Positions 25,769 through 33,293 of a DNA stretch of 37,940 nucleotides are shown piece after piece. The stretch is from Nitrospira sp. Lineage in GTDB: Bacteria; Nitrospirota; Nitrospiria; Nitrospirales; Nitrospiraceae. The DNA lies in assembly GCA_019636875.1 (NCBI GenBank), contig JAHBWR010000023.1, forward strand, positions 1-37,940, written 5' to 3'. Each line of letters opens with the position of its first letter. Within the stretch, counting starts at the first letter, position 1. The translations under genes and the position numbers were made by a program. A model generated the notes under the pieces. It did no database searches, had not been told where the DNA came from, and saw nothing but the letters and a program-made list of their open reading frames with translations.

Positions 25769-27244
25769 ATGTCCAAAACTCAGCGCCCTTATCCGTCTAG
25801 ACACTCCATCAGCAAAGTGAGTGGCCTGCAGAGACGCAGTGTGGTAGGGTCCCCGTACCTTATGCCGAACTCAGCTCCCGCCTTCACCCTCGTCGATGTT
25901 CCTGGCGCCATACCTCTGCTGGGCCACCTCGGTGCCTTCAGGAAGCAACCCTTGGAGATGCTGACAACCTGGTGGCGCCGGCACGGCGATACGCTCCGGT
26001 TTCGCCTGGGCCGAAGAACACTCTATTTATTCAGTCATCCCGATCTCGCGGAAGAAGTCTTAGTCAAACAATCCGACCGTTTTGTGAAGGTCTACGACCC
26101 ACAGCGGCCGACTGGCCTCGCGCTCGTCCTGGGTAATGGATTGGTCACAAGCTCTGGCGAAGTCTGGAAGCGCCATCGCCGCATTATCCAACCGATCTTT
26201 CATCGCTCTCGCATGGCGGAGATGGCCGACCGCATGGCCCAGGTCGGCGAGCAGCGCATGGCGGCATGGAACGGCCATGCGGGGGGTACCGTCGACATCG
26301 CAGCAGAAATGATGCAGCTCGCACTCGAAGTGATCTCGCAAACGATGTTCAGCGCCAGTATGACCCAGCACATTGATCGAATCAGTCATGCGCTGCAGGT
26401 CAGCATCAAGCATGCCTTCGATTCATTCAGTAATCCTCTGTTTCTTCCGCTGTGGGTGCCCACCGCGCGTAACCGTGAATTTCATGCGGTCATGCAGTTC
26501 TTGGATGGGCTGATGTATGGATTGTTGGCTGAACGGCGACAGAGTCGAGCGCACCATGGTGATCTGTTAGACCTGCTTCTTCAGGCCCGCGACGAAGAGA
26601 CCGGTAAGGGACTGACTGATCAGGAACTGCGGGATGAAGCGTTGACCATCTTTGCCGCCGGACACGAAACCACGGCGAACGCGCTGGCCTGGACCTGGTA
26701 CCTCCTGGCCACTCACCCGGAAGTACGAGCCCGTTTTCACGAAGAAGTAGATCGCGTGCTCCAGGGCAGGACGCCGAACGCCGAGGACCTCCAGCACCTC
26801 CCCTACACCAGAGCCATCTTCGAAGAATCATTACGTCTCTATCCGCCCGCACCAGCCGTACAACGGAAAGCCACAACCCAAACCACTGTCGGTGGCATAT
26901 CGTTGCCAGAAGGCGCGTTCGTGTTGGTCGGTACGTATAATCTTCATAGACACCCGGACTTTTGGCCGAACCCTGAAGAATTTCGTCCGGAGCGATGGCT
27001 GGATGCCGAGCGGCCAAGTAACCGCTATGCCTATATGCCGTTCGGCGCAGGACCACGCACCTGCGTGGGTCTCCATTTTGCCTCGCTAGAAGGACCACTC
27101 CTGCTGGCGCTGATCGGCCATCGATATGATCTTCAGCTCGCCCAAGAAAAAGTCGAACCGTATCTCATGGTCACCTTGCGGCCGAAGGGTGGGATTCGGA
27201 TGACGCTTCAACCGCGGAAGATTCCTGTCCCATCCATCGGGTAG
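25769..27244 (+). CDS. Cytochrome P450
   Basis: A 491-residue haem monooxygenase with all the hallmarks: I-helix oxygen-binding AGHETT (297-302), K-helix ExxR in EESLRLYPP (Glu353-Arg356), PERW (407-410), and the haem-ligand loop FGAGPRTCVG with Cys432. The length and motifs resemble bacterial class I enzymes related to CYP102/CYP4-like and CYP110-like groups, but no reductase or ferredoxin gene is adjacent. The first 35 residues are basic and poorly conserved in appearance; ATG 25863 is a possible later start. The substrate is unknown. Confidence 0.93.
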   Translation: MSKTQRPYPSRHSISKVSGLQRRSVVGSPYLMPNSAPAFTLVDVPGAIPLLGHLGAFRKQPLEMLTTWWRRHGDTLRFRLGRRTLYLFSHPDLAEEVLVKQSDRFVKVYDPQRPTGLALVLGNGLVTSSGEVWKRHRRIIQPIFHRSRMAEMADRMAQVGEQRMAAWNGHAGGTVDIAAEMMQLALEVISQTMFSASMTQHIDRISHALQVSIKHAFDSFSNPLFLPLWVPTARNREFHAVMQFLDGLMYGLLAERRQSRAHHGDLLDLLLQARDEETGKGLTDQELRDEALTIFAAGHETTANALAWTWYLLATHPEVRARFHEEVDRVLQGRTPNAEDLQHLPYTRAIFEESLRLYPPAPAVQRKATTQTTVGGISLPEGAFVLVGTYNLHRHPDFWPNPEEFRPERWLDAERPSNRYAYMPFGAGPRTCVGLHFASLEGPLLLALIGHRYDLQLAQEKVEPYLMVTLRPKGGIRMTLQPRKIPVPSIG

Positions 27245-27487
27245 AGCCAACAACAACACCGTTAACATTCCAGAGAAACGGGCCGTACGCGAGTAAGCGA
27301 GAGGTCGTGAGTTAAAGACTAGGCACTAGAGGAGATTATCCTCCGCCACCAGTTACGATAAAGCGATGAATAGACGGCTGTACTAACGAAGTTCGGTTTG
27401 GTTTCGTAGTTTGAGGAGAGGACACTGGAGAGTTTTATCCGTGCGGCTCGATGAAGGAGGTAGCGCACGGTACGCGCAAACGAGATT
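27245..27487. other. Short gene-free region before the tRNAs
   Basis: About 240 bases between P450 and tRNA-Lys. Small inverted repeats are present, but no T-run that would make a clear terminator and no open frame worth reporting. Confidence 0.5.
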
Positions 27488-27563
<76 letters not shown>

Positions 27564-27605
27564 CACCGTGTATTGAATTGTCGCTGCCGACCACAAGCGG
27601 CGGTT

Positions 27606-27682
27606 TGGTGCGCCTGACAGGATTTGAACCTGTGGCCCTCAGCTCCGGAGGCTGATGCTCTATCCAGCTGAGCTACAGGCGC
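27606..27682 (-). tRNA. tRNA-Arg (anticodon CCG)
   Basis: A 77-base cloverleaf with encoded CCA. The acceptor stem is GCGCCTG/CAGGCGC, the anticodon loop CTCCGGA gives CCG, and the T arm is ACAGG-TTCAAAT-CCTGT. It sits 42 bases upstream of tRNA-Lys on the same strand, so both are probably processed from one transcript, perhaps with the YkgJ-type gene before them. Confidence 0.96.
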
Positions 27683-27729
27683 TCCCTCAACCAAGGGTGA
27701 TCACCTTAACATAGCGTGAAAGATACTGT

Positions 27730-28371
27730 CTAGTTCGCGTCTCCTCCACTGCCTGTGGCAATCTTAGACACAAACGCGTACGGCAAGAGCAGCTCTTCCC
27801 CCTGAGCGTCGAGTGTCATGCGCAAGTTGGTAAGTTGTTGGGCCTCAATCCGAGCGAGCACGTCTTCTTCGTCCCGTAGGCTTTTCGATAACTGGATAAG
27901 GGGGACTGAAGTTTGCACGGCACAGGCACCAGTGACAGTGACACCATCATCGGAGGGTATGCCCATGGAGCGGCACACCAGTGGACGAAACTCATACAAG
28001 CCACACCGACCGTCTGGTTCCAGAGCTGGACAGGGCAGCGAGTCAAACCGTGTAGTAAGTCTGTCCATCTCGCCATCCGACCAATGATCAACGAATGGAC
28101 TCGTCACCAGTCGCGGTTCGACGACGCCTAGCTGATTGACCTGCTCCCTCGCTTTGTCCTGCATCCTGTTCCGGTCCTTCGACGCACACGACGCCAGTCC
28201 CCGCTGGATCTGCTGCCGGTCCAGAATCGTCACAGGGAACACGCCGATACAGCAAGAAAAGCAGCCTTGGCGACAGGGAAGACTGTCGAGGAGCAAAGCA
28301 TTGGTTCGCTCAAACCACTGTGCGGTCTTCCGAAAGAGGGAACCGGATGGGAAGCGAGGCGCCTCAGGCAC
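27730..28371 (-). CDS. YkgJ-family cysteine-cluster protein 2
   Basis: A 213-residue protein with the YkgJ metal-cluster pattern: LPCRQGCFSCCIGVFPV (Cys33, 37, 40, 41), then SLPCPALEPDGRCGLYEFRPLVCRSMGIP. A longer frame opens at ATG 28494 but would overlap the upstream gene by 122 bases. GTG 28371, one base after that gene's stop, with AGG upstream, is the better start and implies coupling. Only the motif links it to the copy at 19539-20327; the rest differs, so it is a distant paralogue. Confidence 0.82.
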   Translation of the reverse strand: MPEAPRFPSGSLFRKTAQWFERTNALLLDSLPCRQGCFSCCIGVFPVTILDRQQIQRGLASCASKDRNRMQDKAREQVNQLGVVEPRLVTSPFVDHWSDGEMDRLTTRFDSLPCPALEPDGRCGLYEFRPLVCRSMGIPSDDGVTVTGACAVQTSVPLIQLSKSLRDEEDVLARIEAQQLTNLRMTLDAQGEELLLPYAFVSKIATGSGGDAN

Positions 28372-28372
28372 G

Positions 28373-28930
28373 TCAGCTTTCGCCTGATGCCGATAAATCC
28401 ACGATGAGATCGCCCTTCGGGGAATAGAAGCCTTGACTGTCGATTTGAACGATCCCGTCACACTGCTCTTGATAGAATTCGAGGATCCATCCATTAAAAT
28501 CGTAGCCCTCGTCGGTCACATCCTTCGCGATGCGCGTCGTGAGGATAAACCGACAACGTGTGACATATTCCAGCGCCAGTTGTGCCTCGACGTCCACCTG
28601 AGCAGAAAGGATGTCGCTAAATTGCTTCTTTTCCTGATCGTAGACATCGCGATAGCTGCCACGATCCCGCACACAAAAAAGCTGGATCGGCTTACGATCC
28701 CGATCATATCCCAGCGCAACTTGAACCCACGCCCATTCCTGCAGCGCCGATTCATCCAGATGAGGAGGAAGGATCGGGCTTTGCCCGCGAGATTGTAAGA
28801 ATTCGATCAGCAATTTAAGAGGCGGAGAGTTTTCCTTTTGACAGAAGACGCGTGCATACACAAACTCTTCCGCTTGTTCAGCATCAGGCTGAGCAGTACT
28901 TACGGATAAAATCGGTAGGTCTTTACCCAT
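28373..28930 (-). CDS. Hypothetical protein
   Basis: A 185-residue soluble protein of no family I recognise. It has acidic and aromatic stretches (ESALQEWAWVQVALGYDRDRKPIQLFCVRDRGS) and several predicted beta strands near the C-terminus (GYDFNGWILEFYQEQCDGIVQIDSQGFYSPKGDLIVDL). AGGGA lies about 6 bases before ATG 28930. The next gene (YkgJ-type) starts one base after its stop, so the two are translationally linked and may work together. Confidence 0.7.
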   Translation of the reverse strand: MGKDLPILSVSTAQPDAEQAEEFVYARVFCQKENSPPLKLLIEFLQSRGQSPILPPHLDESALQEWAWVQVALGYDRDRKPIQLFCVRDRGSYRDVYDQEKKQFSDILSAQVDVEAQLALEYVTRCRFILTTRIAKDVTDEGYDFNGWILEFYQEQCDGIVQIDSQGFYSPKGDLIVDLSASGES

Positions 28931-29062
28931 TGGGATCCCTTAGAATTCTTCGCCTTGCGTAATGCACCGAAGGACCATCCGGCTCTACTGTACCCCTCCT
29001 TTTGCATGGACCGCAAGAGGCCCCTGGACGCATTTTCGCCACGCCAGGTGCAGTTTTTCTCG

Positions 29063-29091
29063 TTGACACATTCTAGACTCTTGGCTACACT
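29063..29091 (+). promoter_or_regulatory. Sigma-70 promoter of the HU gene
   Basis: A perfect TTGACA (29063-29068) and TACACT (29086-29091) are separated by 17 bases. The predicted transcript has a 5' leader of about 125 bases before the HU start. Confidence 0.75.
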
Positions 29092-29222
29092 CTCGCGGGT
29101 TTTCACCTTGTGAGCACGAAGCCGCCTCGGGATTCCCAATGCCAACAAGGATGTTCTTGCATCAGGTGCGTCGGGCAAAACTCTAGACGTATTTTATTCC
29201 TTACCCTCAAGGAGGTTCACGA

Positions 29223-29510
29223 ATGGCCAAATCAATGACGAAATCACAGATTGCAGATCATCTCGCCGGGAAAGCCGGCATCACGAAGAAAGGCGCCGTA
29301 CAGATCCTCGATGATCTGGCCGCCCTAGCCTATCGGGAGGCAAAGAACGTGTTTACCGTTCCTGGTATCGGTAAGCTCAAGCTCGCCAACCGCAAGGCAC
29401 GTATCGGCCGTAACCCGCAAACCGGTGAAGAGATCAAGATTCCAGCTAAACGCGTCGTGAAGTTCCGCGTGGCGAAAGCTGCCAAGGATGCAATTCTCGG
29501 GAAGAAGTAA
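29223..29510 (+). CDS. HU-family DNA-binding protein
   Basis: A 95-residue nucleoid protein. It begins MTKSQIADHLAGKAGITKKGAVQILDDLAALA, then VPGIGKLKLANRKARIGRNPQTGEEIKIPAKRVVKFRVAKAAKDAI, which is the HU/IHF beta-arm with the DNA-intercalating Arg-Asn-Pro. AAGGAGG lies close to ATG 29223. A strong promoter lies upstream and a terminator downstream, so it is probably a single-gene, highly expressed unit. Confidence 0.96.
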   Translation: MAKSMTKSQIADHLAGKAGITKKGAVQILDDLAALAYREAKNVFTVPGIGKLKLANRKARIGRNPQTGEEIKIPAKRVVKFRVAKAAKDAILGKK

Positions 29511-29592
29511 CGCTCTGATTTGCATTCCAGCACCCGGGCTCAAACCGATCCGTCAAGGCTGGCACTTCTTGAGAAAGCTTTGGAACAGGTAC

Positions 29593-29632
29593 GGGGCCGA
29601 GGACCTCAGGGTTTCTCGGTCCCACTGTTTTT
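29593..29632 (+). terminator. Rho-independent terminator after the HU gene
   Basis: A 9-pair stem with one G-T wobble (GGGGCCGAG at 29593-29601 with CTCGGTCCC at 29615-29623) and a 13-base loop, followed by a run of five Ts at 29628-29632. Confidence 0.75.
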
Positions 29633-29640
29633 GATGACTC

Positions 29641-29916
29641 CTAGGAGTGAGAGGGTCCAAGTCCACTGCCCCCCATCCCATCATGCCCGATAAGACGAAT
29701 CGTGTCCCCGTCATGGACCATCGAATCATCACTGGCGATTCGCTTGTTGATCGTCACCAACACCTTCTTTTCTCGAAGCAACTGAAGGAGATGGCGGAGC
29801 TGAATTCCCTGCCGTTGAATCAACTGCCGAATCGACATCGAGTGATCGATCTCACACGCCAAATCACGCTCCCCATCAATAGTCTGAAGTTGTCCGGTCA
29901 GGACGATCGTCACCAT
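29641..29916 (-). CDS. MoaD/ThiS-like small sulfur-carrier-type protein
   Basis: A 91-residue beta-grasp protein: VTIVLTGQLQTIDGERDLACEI, LIQRQGIQLRHLLQLLREKKVLVTINKRIA, and DGDTIRLIGHDGMGGSG fit the MoaD/ThiS fold. In working sulfur carriers the Gly-Gly is the very C-terminus; here it is at 82-83 with eight residues after it. The protein may need trimming, or may not carry sulfur. GGAG lies about 9 bases before ATG 29916. It is convergent with the HU gene, and no molybdopterin or thiamine genes are adjacent. Confidence 0.8.
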   Translation of the reverse strand: MVTIVLTGQLQTIDGERDLACEIDHSMSIRQLIQRQGIQLRHLLQLLREKKVLVTINKRIASDDSMVHDGDTIRLIGHDGMGGSGLGPSHS

Positions 29917-30003
29917 TGCTCAATACTCCTCATACAGTGGAATGCCACACCCTTCGCAGTCTCTAGTTGACTCGTTCGGCCTCACTCTCGATAATAAAAC
30001 CCT

Positions 30004-30429
30004 ATGCCATCGCTCAATGTCCAGAACCCCGAGATGCCCGATCTTCAATTTGTTCTCTTTGTGTCGGCTCTCTGCACGTCCGGTCTGGAGACCATCAACG
30101 TCCCACCGGATCTTCGGAAAACCATCTTTGACCGATGCTGGTCGCTGCTCCACACTGAGGCCGCACCGAGCGATCCCAAAGACAGAGTGCTTGACCTTCG
30201 AGACGGAACCGAACTCACTCTCGACGCATGCGCGGCAACGATTCGATCACTCCTCCTTGAGGCCAACATTACGACGCTAGTGTGGGACCACCCAGTCAGT
30301 GAACCAAGCCTGAACAGTTCACCCGAAGCTCTTCCGCTCATCGATCGGTTGGGGAAATTGTACCCCGATAGACCTGATATCGTCGATCCATCCAATCACC
30401 CATCGAGTGGATCGAACCCGACTCCCTGA
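30004..30429 (+). CDS. Hypothetical protein upstream of rfbC
   Basis: A 141-residue protein with no family I recognise. The first two thirds look folded, with helices and a possible strand (LQFVLFVSALCTSGLETINVPPDLRKTIFDRCWSLL; LTLDACAATIRSLLLEANITTLVWD). The last 40 residues are Pro/Ser-rich and probably unstructured. It ends 12 bases before rfbC, so the two are likely co-transcribed. No clear ribosome site precedes ATG 30004. Confidence 0.6.
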   Translation: MPSLNVQNPEMPDLQFVLFVSALCTSGLETINVPPDLRKTIFDRCWSLLHTEAAPSDPKDRVLDLRDGTELTLDACAATIRSLLLEANITTLVWDHPVSEPSLNSSPEALPLIDRLGKLYPDRPDIVDPSNHPSSGSNPTP

Positions 30430-30441
30430 GTGGAGAATGCC

Positions 30442-31002
30442 ATGCGTGTAACGCAGATGGAAATTCCTGGTCTGCTCTTGTTCGAACCGACTGTTCTCTC
30501 CGATCACCGCGGGGCTTTCCTGGAGGTCTACCATGAGGATCGGTATCGGACCGCGGGCATCCGCGAACAGTTCGTTCAAGACAACTATTCACGATCTGTG
30601 CGCCATACGATCCGAGGACTCCATTTCCAACAGCCACAGGCCCAGGGGAAACTCGTTATGGCCCTTGAGGGAACTGTCTACGATGTGGTGGTCGACATCC
30701 GCAAAGGCTCGCCATCATTCGGTAGGTGGTACGGAGTCGAGTTATCAGGGGACAACCTCCGACAGATGTATATTCCACCAGGCTGCGCTCACGGTTTCTG
30801 CGTCACAAGTGCCACCGCCTCATTTCTGTACAAGTGCACCGCCTATTATTCGCCGGAATGTGATCGCGGAGTTCTCTGGAATGACCCGGCATTCGGGATT
30901 GAGTGGCCTATCAGCGGACCGATTCTCTCCCCCAAAGACCAACGTCTCCCCACCCTGAGCGGCATGGGATCGGAACTGCCCGTCTATAGATCGCCGGCTT
31001 AA
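30442..31002 (+). CDS. rfbC: dTDP-4-dehydrorhamnose 3,5-epimerase
   Basis: A 186-residue cupin-fold epimerase of dTDP-L-rhamnose synthesis. RGLHFQQPQAQGKLVMALEGTVYDVVVDIRKGSPSFG holds the catalytic base (His61), and IPPGCAHGFCV and LYKCTAYYSPECDRGVLWNDPAFGIEWP follow, all typical. GGAG lies 8 bases before ATG 30442. The other rml genes are not next to it, so it is detached from a complete rhamnose operon here. The product would feed surface polysaccharide. Confidence 0.95.
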   Translation: MRVTQMEIPGLLLFEPTVLSDHRGAFLEVYHEDRYRTAGIREQFVQDNYSRSVRHTIRGLHFQQPQAQGKLVMALEGTVYDVVVDIRKGSPSFGRWYGVELSGDNLRQMYIPPGCAHGFCVTSATASFLYKCTAYYSPECDRGVLWNDPAFGIEWPISGPILSPKDQRLPTLSGMGSELPVYRSPA

Positions 31003-31144
31003 CAGGTCTGGCAAAACGGCAACATCAACAGACTGACGCCTTGGTACGCCAGGTTCATGAAATCGCAGAATCTCAACCCTCGCTAGTGACAGCAGAACTC
31101 CGAGTGTGGTATGAGTTCGATAGCTCTCTTACCGGAACCGGTAC

Positions 31145-31222
31145 GTCCCCATCGTCTAGCCTGGCCTAGGACATTGCCCTTTCAAGGCAGTAACACGGGT
31201 TCAAATCCCGTTGGGGACACCA
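31145..31222 (+). tRNA. tRNA-Glu (anticodon TTC)
   Basis: A 78-base cloverleaf with encoded CCA. The acceptor stem is GTCCCCA/TGGGGAC, the D arm contains CTAGCCTGGCCTAGG, the anticodon loop CTTTCAA gives TTC, and the T arm is ACGGG-TTCAAAT-CCCGT. Its 3' end is repeated at 36268-36283, marking it as the probable insertion target of the following island. Confidence 0.96.
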
Positions 31223-31309
31223 CACCTTTCAATGTTGACTCATCCGTTGAAAAGCTTGCCCACAGCCGATTCTCCCTCGAACCGATAGACCTTCTCCCCG
31301 TCTTGGATC
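31211..31309 (+). repeat. Direct repeat, left copy (attL-like, tRNA-Glu 3' end and flank)
   Basis: TTGGGGACACCACACC (31211-31226), the end of tRNA-Glu plus four bases, is identical at 36268-36283. Similarity continues through the next 80 bases at roughly 70% by hand alignment (for example CATTGAAAA/CGTTGAAAA and CTCGA/TTCGA blocks). Confidence 0.8.
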
Positions 31310-31529
31310 TCGCGCCAGACTCGTATCCGATTCGGCAACAACTTCCTCAGAATTTGTCTCGTCCGATCCGGATGTCGTTCCGCTCCGTTGTTCGATCGTT
31401 AAGAGAAACTGATAGTTCCCAGAAAGAGACTCCAGTCACCGACGTCTCCTTATCAACCTCCTTACCGTGCACGTCTTGACACCTGGGACAAGAGCTAGTA
31501 AGGAAATGCTTTTAAAGAGCGATTCGATC
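31223..31529. other. Gene-free stretch after tRNA-Glu
   Basis: About 300 bases between tRNA-Glu and the TIR gene. The first 90 bases belong to the direct repeat; open frames here run through the tRNA and are not genes. No other feature is seen. Confidence 0.6.
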
Positions 31530-32600
31530 ATGTCAAGTATATTCATCAGCTATCGCCGTGAAGACAGCGCCGGCTGGACTGGGCGTTTGGTTGGACAATT
31601 GAAGAAGACGTTCGGGCAGGATTACATTTTTAGCGACATCGACACGATCGAGCCCGGTGCTGATTTCACTGAAGCCATCACTTGTGCAGTTGGATCATGT
31701 GATATTCTTCTTGCCGTAATTGGACCTCGCTGGATCACCGAGACAGACACCAATAAGCAGCGCCGATTGGACGACCCAGCCGATTGGGTCCGGATCGAGA
31801 TCGCGGCCGCCCTCACTCGCAAGATTCGAGTGATCCCCGTGCTGGTTGGGCGAGCGAATATGCCGGCGGCAAAAGAATTACCGCCAGATATCAAAGCGCT
31901 TGCAGAGCGCCAGGCTCATGAGCTGTCGGATAAGCGTTGGGATTTTGACTGTCAGCAATTGATTGGTAGGCTGCAAAAGACTCTGGATATCCGGTCAAGC
32001 CCGACTCAGAAAACCTTTTCACCGGAGAGCTTGAGGTTCGGCGCCCTGGCGTTAGTGATAGCATTATTGGGTATTGCCTATTTCGCCCGAGACAATATCC
32101 TGAGCCTCGTCCAATCATCTTCGCCCAAATCCCTGTCTATCTCACCGCAAGTGACAACAAAACCCTCAGGTCCCCCGATAGCCACTCAGGCTCCATCTCG
32201 CTCGGAACCCAAACAGGAAACCAAGACAGATTCTGCTCAGTACCCAATTCATTTGCGGGCAAATCAAGAGGTGCGGCTGCCCCAGGCCAACCAAACATAT
32301 AAAATCCTATCTGCTGACCTGGACCGTGCCACCCCCTCGACCGTGCTCCTCCGGTTCGTTGTCCGCCTAACAACTTCGCGTGGTGCCGGTTTATGGAATG
32401 ACAACTTTCGGCTGATGGTTGACGGGGTGCCGCGGGCGCCTGTCAGTAAACTAAGCGAATTCGTAGACGCGAACAGCGCGAAGGAAGGTACGGTCGAATT
32501 CACCTTCCCCGATACCATCACCCGCGTGACTCTGCAGCTGAGATATGGCGACACCGAGAGCGCGGAGCTTCCGATTGATCTGACACTGATGAAACTATAA
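31530..32600 (+). CDS. TIR domain protein with transmembrane helix and C-terminal domain
   Basis: A 356-residue protein. Residues 1-155 are a bacterial TIR domain: SSIFISYRREDSAGWTGRLV, IFSDIDTIEPGADF, CDILLAVIGPRWI, and DWVRIEIAAAL, where Glu90 sits where the catalytic glutamate of NAD-cleaving TIR domains lies. One membrane helix follows (about 169-185), then a Ser/Pro/Thr/Gln linker (about 190-235), then a beta-rich C-terminal domain (about 236-356) of unknown family. The topology would put the TIR domain in the cytoplasm and the last domain outside. ATG 31530 is chosen; ATG 31506 would add eight residues. NADase activity is inference. Confidence 0.88.
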   Translation: MSSIFISYRREDSAGWTGRLVGQLKKTFGQDYIFSDIDTIEPGADFTEAITCAVGSCDILLAVIGPRWITETDTNKQRRLDDPADWVRIEIAAALTRKIRVIPVLVGRANMPAAKELPPDIKALAERQAHELSDKRWDFDCQQLIGRLQKTLDIRSSPTQKTFSPESLRFGALALVIALLGIAYFARDNILSLVQSSSPKSLSISPQVTTKPSGPPIATQAPSRSEPKQETKTDSAQYPIHLRANQEVRLPQANQTYKILSADLDRATPSTVLLRFVVRLTTSRGAGLWNDNFRLMVDGVPRAPVSKLSEFVDANSAKEGTVEFTFPDTITRVTLQLRYGDTESAELPIDLTLMKL

Positions 32601-32987
32601 TTCGACTTTAATACTAAGCTGACCAGGTTCTATTGACGTTCATTTCATCTTATTCTCTGCGTCATGAGAGAGGCTCACGGGAGCAATGCCCCTCACCATA
32701 GCTCAAGCCGCGGCATCACAAATCAATCGGTCAGATATCTCCCAATAAGTGGGTGAGAGGCCGTCAGGGCCGTTGATAACGAAATGGTCACACCATCAAC
32801 ACGATCCCCGTCGCCAGCTCATACACGGCCGCCTAAACTCTGAGTTTCCCACCTTGGATCGCCTTCCACATGGCTGGAAAGGACATCCGCACAAGCTCTA
32901 CCTATACACGGGCATGAGTGGTGCCCCTCTTCGCTTTGCCATACTCCCTCCCCCCCACAGGTCCTCGTGAAGCAGAAAGGAGAGAAC

Positions 32988-33160
32988 CGCCGCCGATGAG
33001 GAGTCGGCGGCGTCACGCGAGGGCGCGACCCCCGCGTGTGGGTCTCCACGTCAGATGTGCGACGTGAAGCCATCGTATGCTGGGGCAGGAGGGGATGTAC
33101 ATAGAGGGAGGCGGGTGAGCGTGCCCGCGAGTTTCACAACTTCTTGCCGTGGAGTTGTGA
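32988..33160. other. Array of five stem-loops (candidate structured RNA or protein-binding DNA)
   Basis: Stem 1: CGCCGCCGA (32988-32996) with TCGGCGGCG (33004-33012), 9 pairs. Stem 2: CACGCG (33014-33019) with CGCGTG (33033-33038), enclosing GGG/CCC. Stem 3: CACGTC (33047-33052) with GACGTG (33061-33066). Stem 4: GCGGG (33111-33115) with CCCGC (33124-33128). Stem 5: TCACAACT (33134-33141) with AGTTGTGA (33153-33160). Stems 1-3 are nearly contiguous. Which strand is transcribed, if any, is not known. Confidence 0.55.
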
Positions 33161-33180
33161 CTATGCAAGATCTATAAAAT
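33134..33180 (+). promoter_or_regulatory. Possible operator and promoter for the CD-NTase/SLATT genes
   Basis: An 8-base inverted repeat TCACAACT-N11-AGTTGTGA (33134-33160) is followed 12 bases later by TATAAAAT (33173-33180), about 115 bases before the CD-NTase start. The repeat would cover a -35 region, as an operator does. No good -35 hexamer is visible, so this is tentative. Confidence 0.35.
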
Positions 33181-33293
33181 GGCGGCCTCTTCCTTAGGGC
33201 CTTGCACACCCTACATAGCCTCCTTAAAATGACTCACCCTTTCCCCTTGGTCAGAACGCATCGAGGCAGACAAAGACTCGATTCTTAAGTCCA

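Larger units (their letters stand above)
32601..33293. other. Hairpin-rich intergenic region before the CD-NTase gene
   Basis: About 690 bases without a credible gene; frames on both strands have no family resemblance. The first 380 bases contain scattered short inverted repeats. From 32988 to 33160 there are five successive stem-loops (described separately). A TATAAAAT at 33173-33180 could be the -10 element for the downstream genes. I could not match the region to any known RNA family. Confidence 0.6.

Noticed and set aside
28372..28494. Upstream start for the YkgJ-type gene at 28494
   Set aside because: It overlaps the preceding gene by 122 bases, and the added residues carry no family features; GTG 28371 fits better.
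28900..29178. Minus-strand open frame before the HU gene
   Set aside because: It covers the HU promoter, overlaps the start of the neighbouring gene and resembles no family.
31111..31479. Plus-strand open frame across tRNA-Glu
   Set aside because: It reads straight through the tRNA gene and the direct repeat; no ribosome site or family match.
32749..33073. Possible small genes or a retron/group II intron remnant
   Set aside because: No reverse transcriptase, no recognisable domain V or msr/msd layout, and the short frames resemble nothing. Kept only as a hairpin-rich region.
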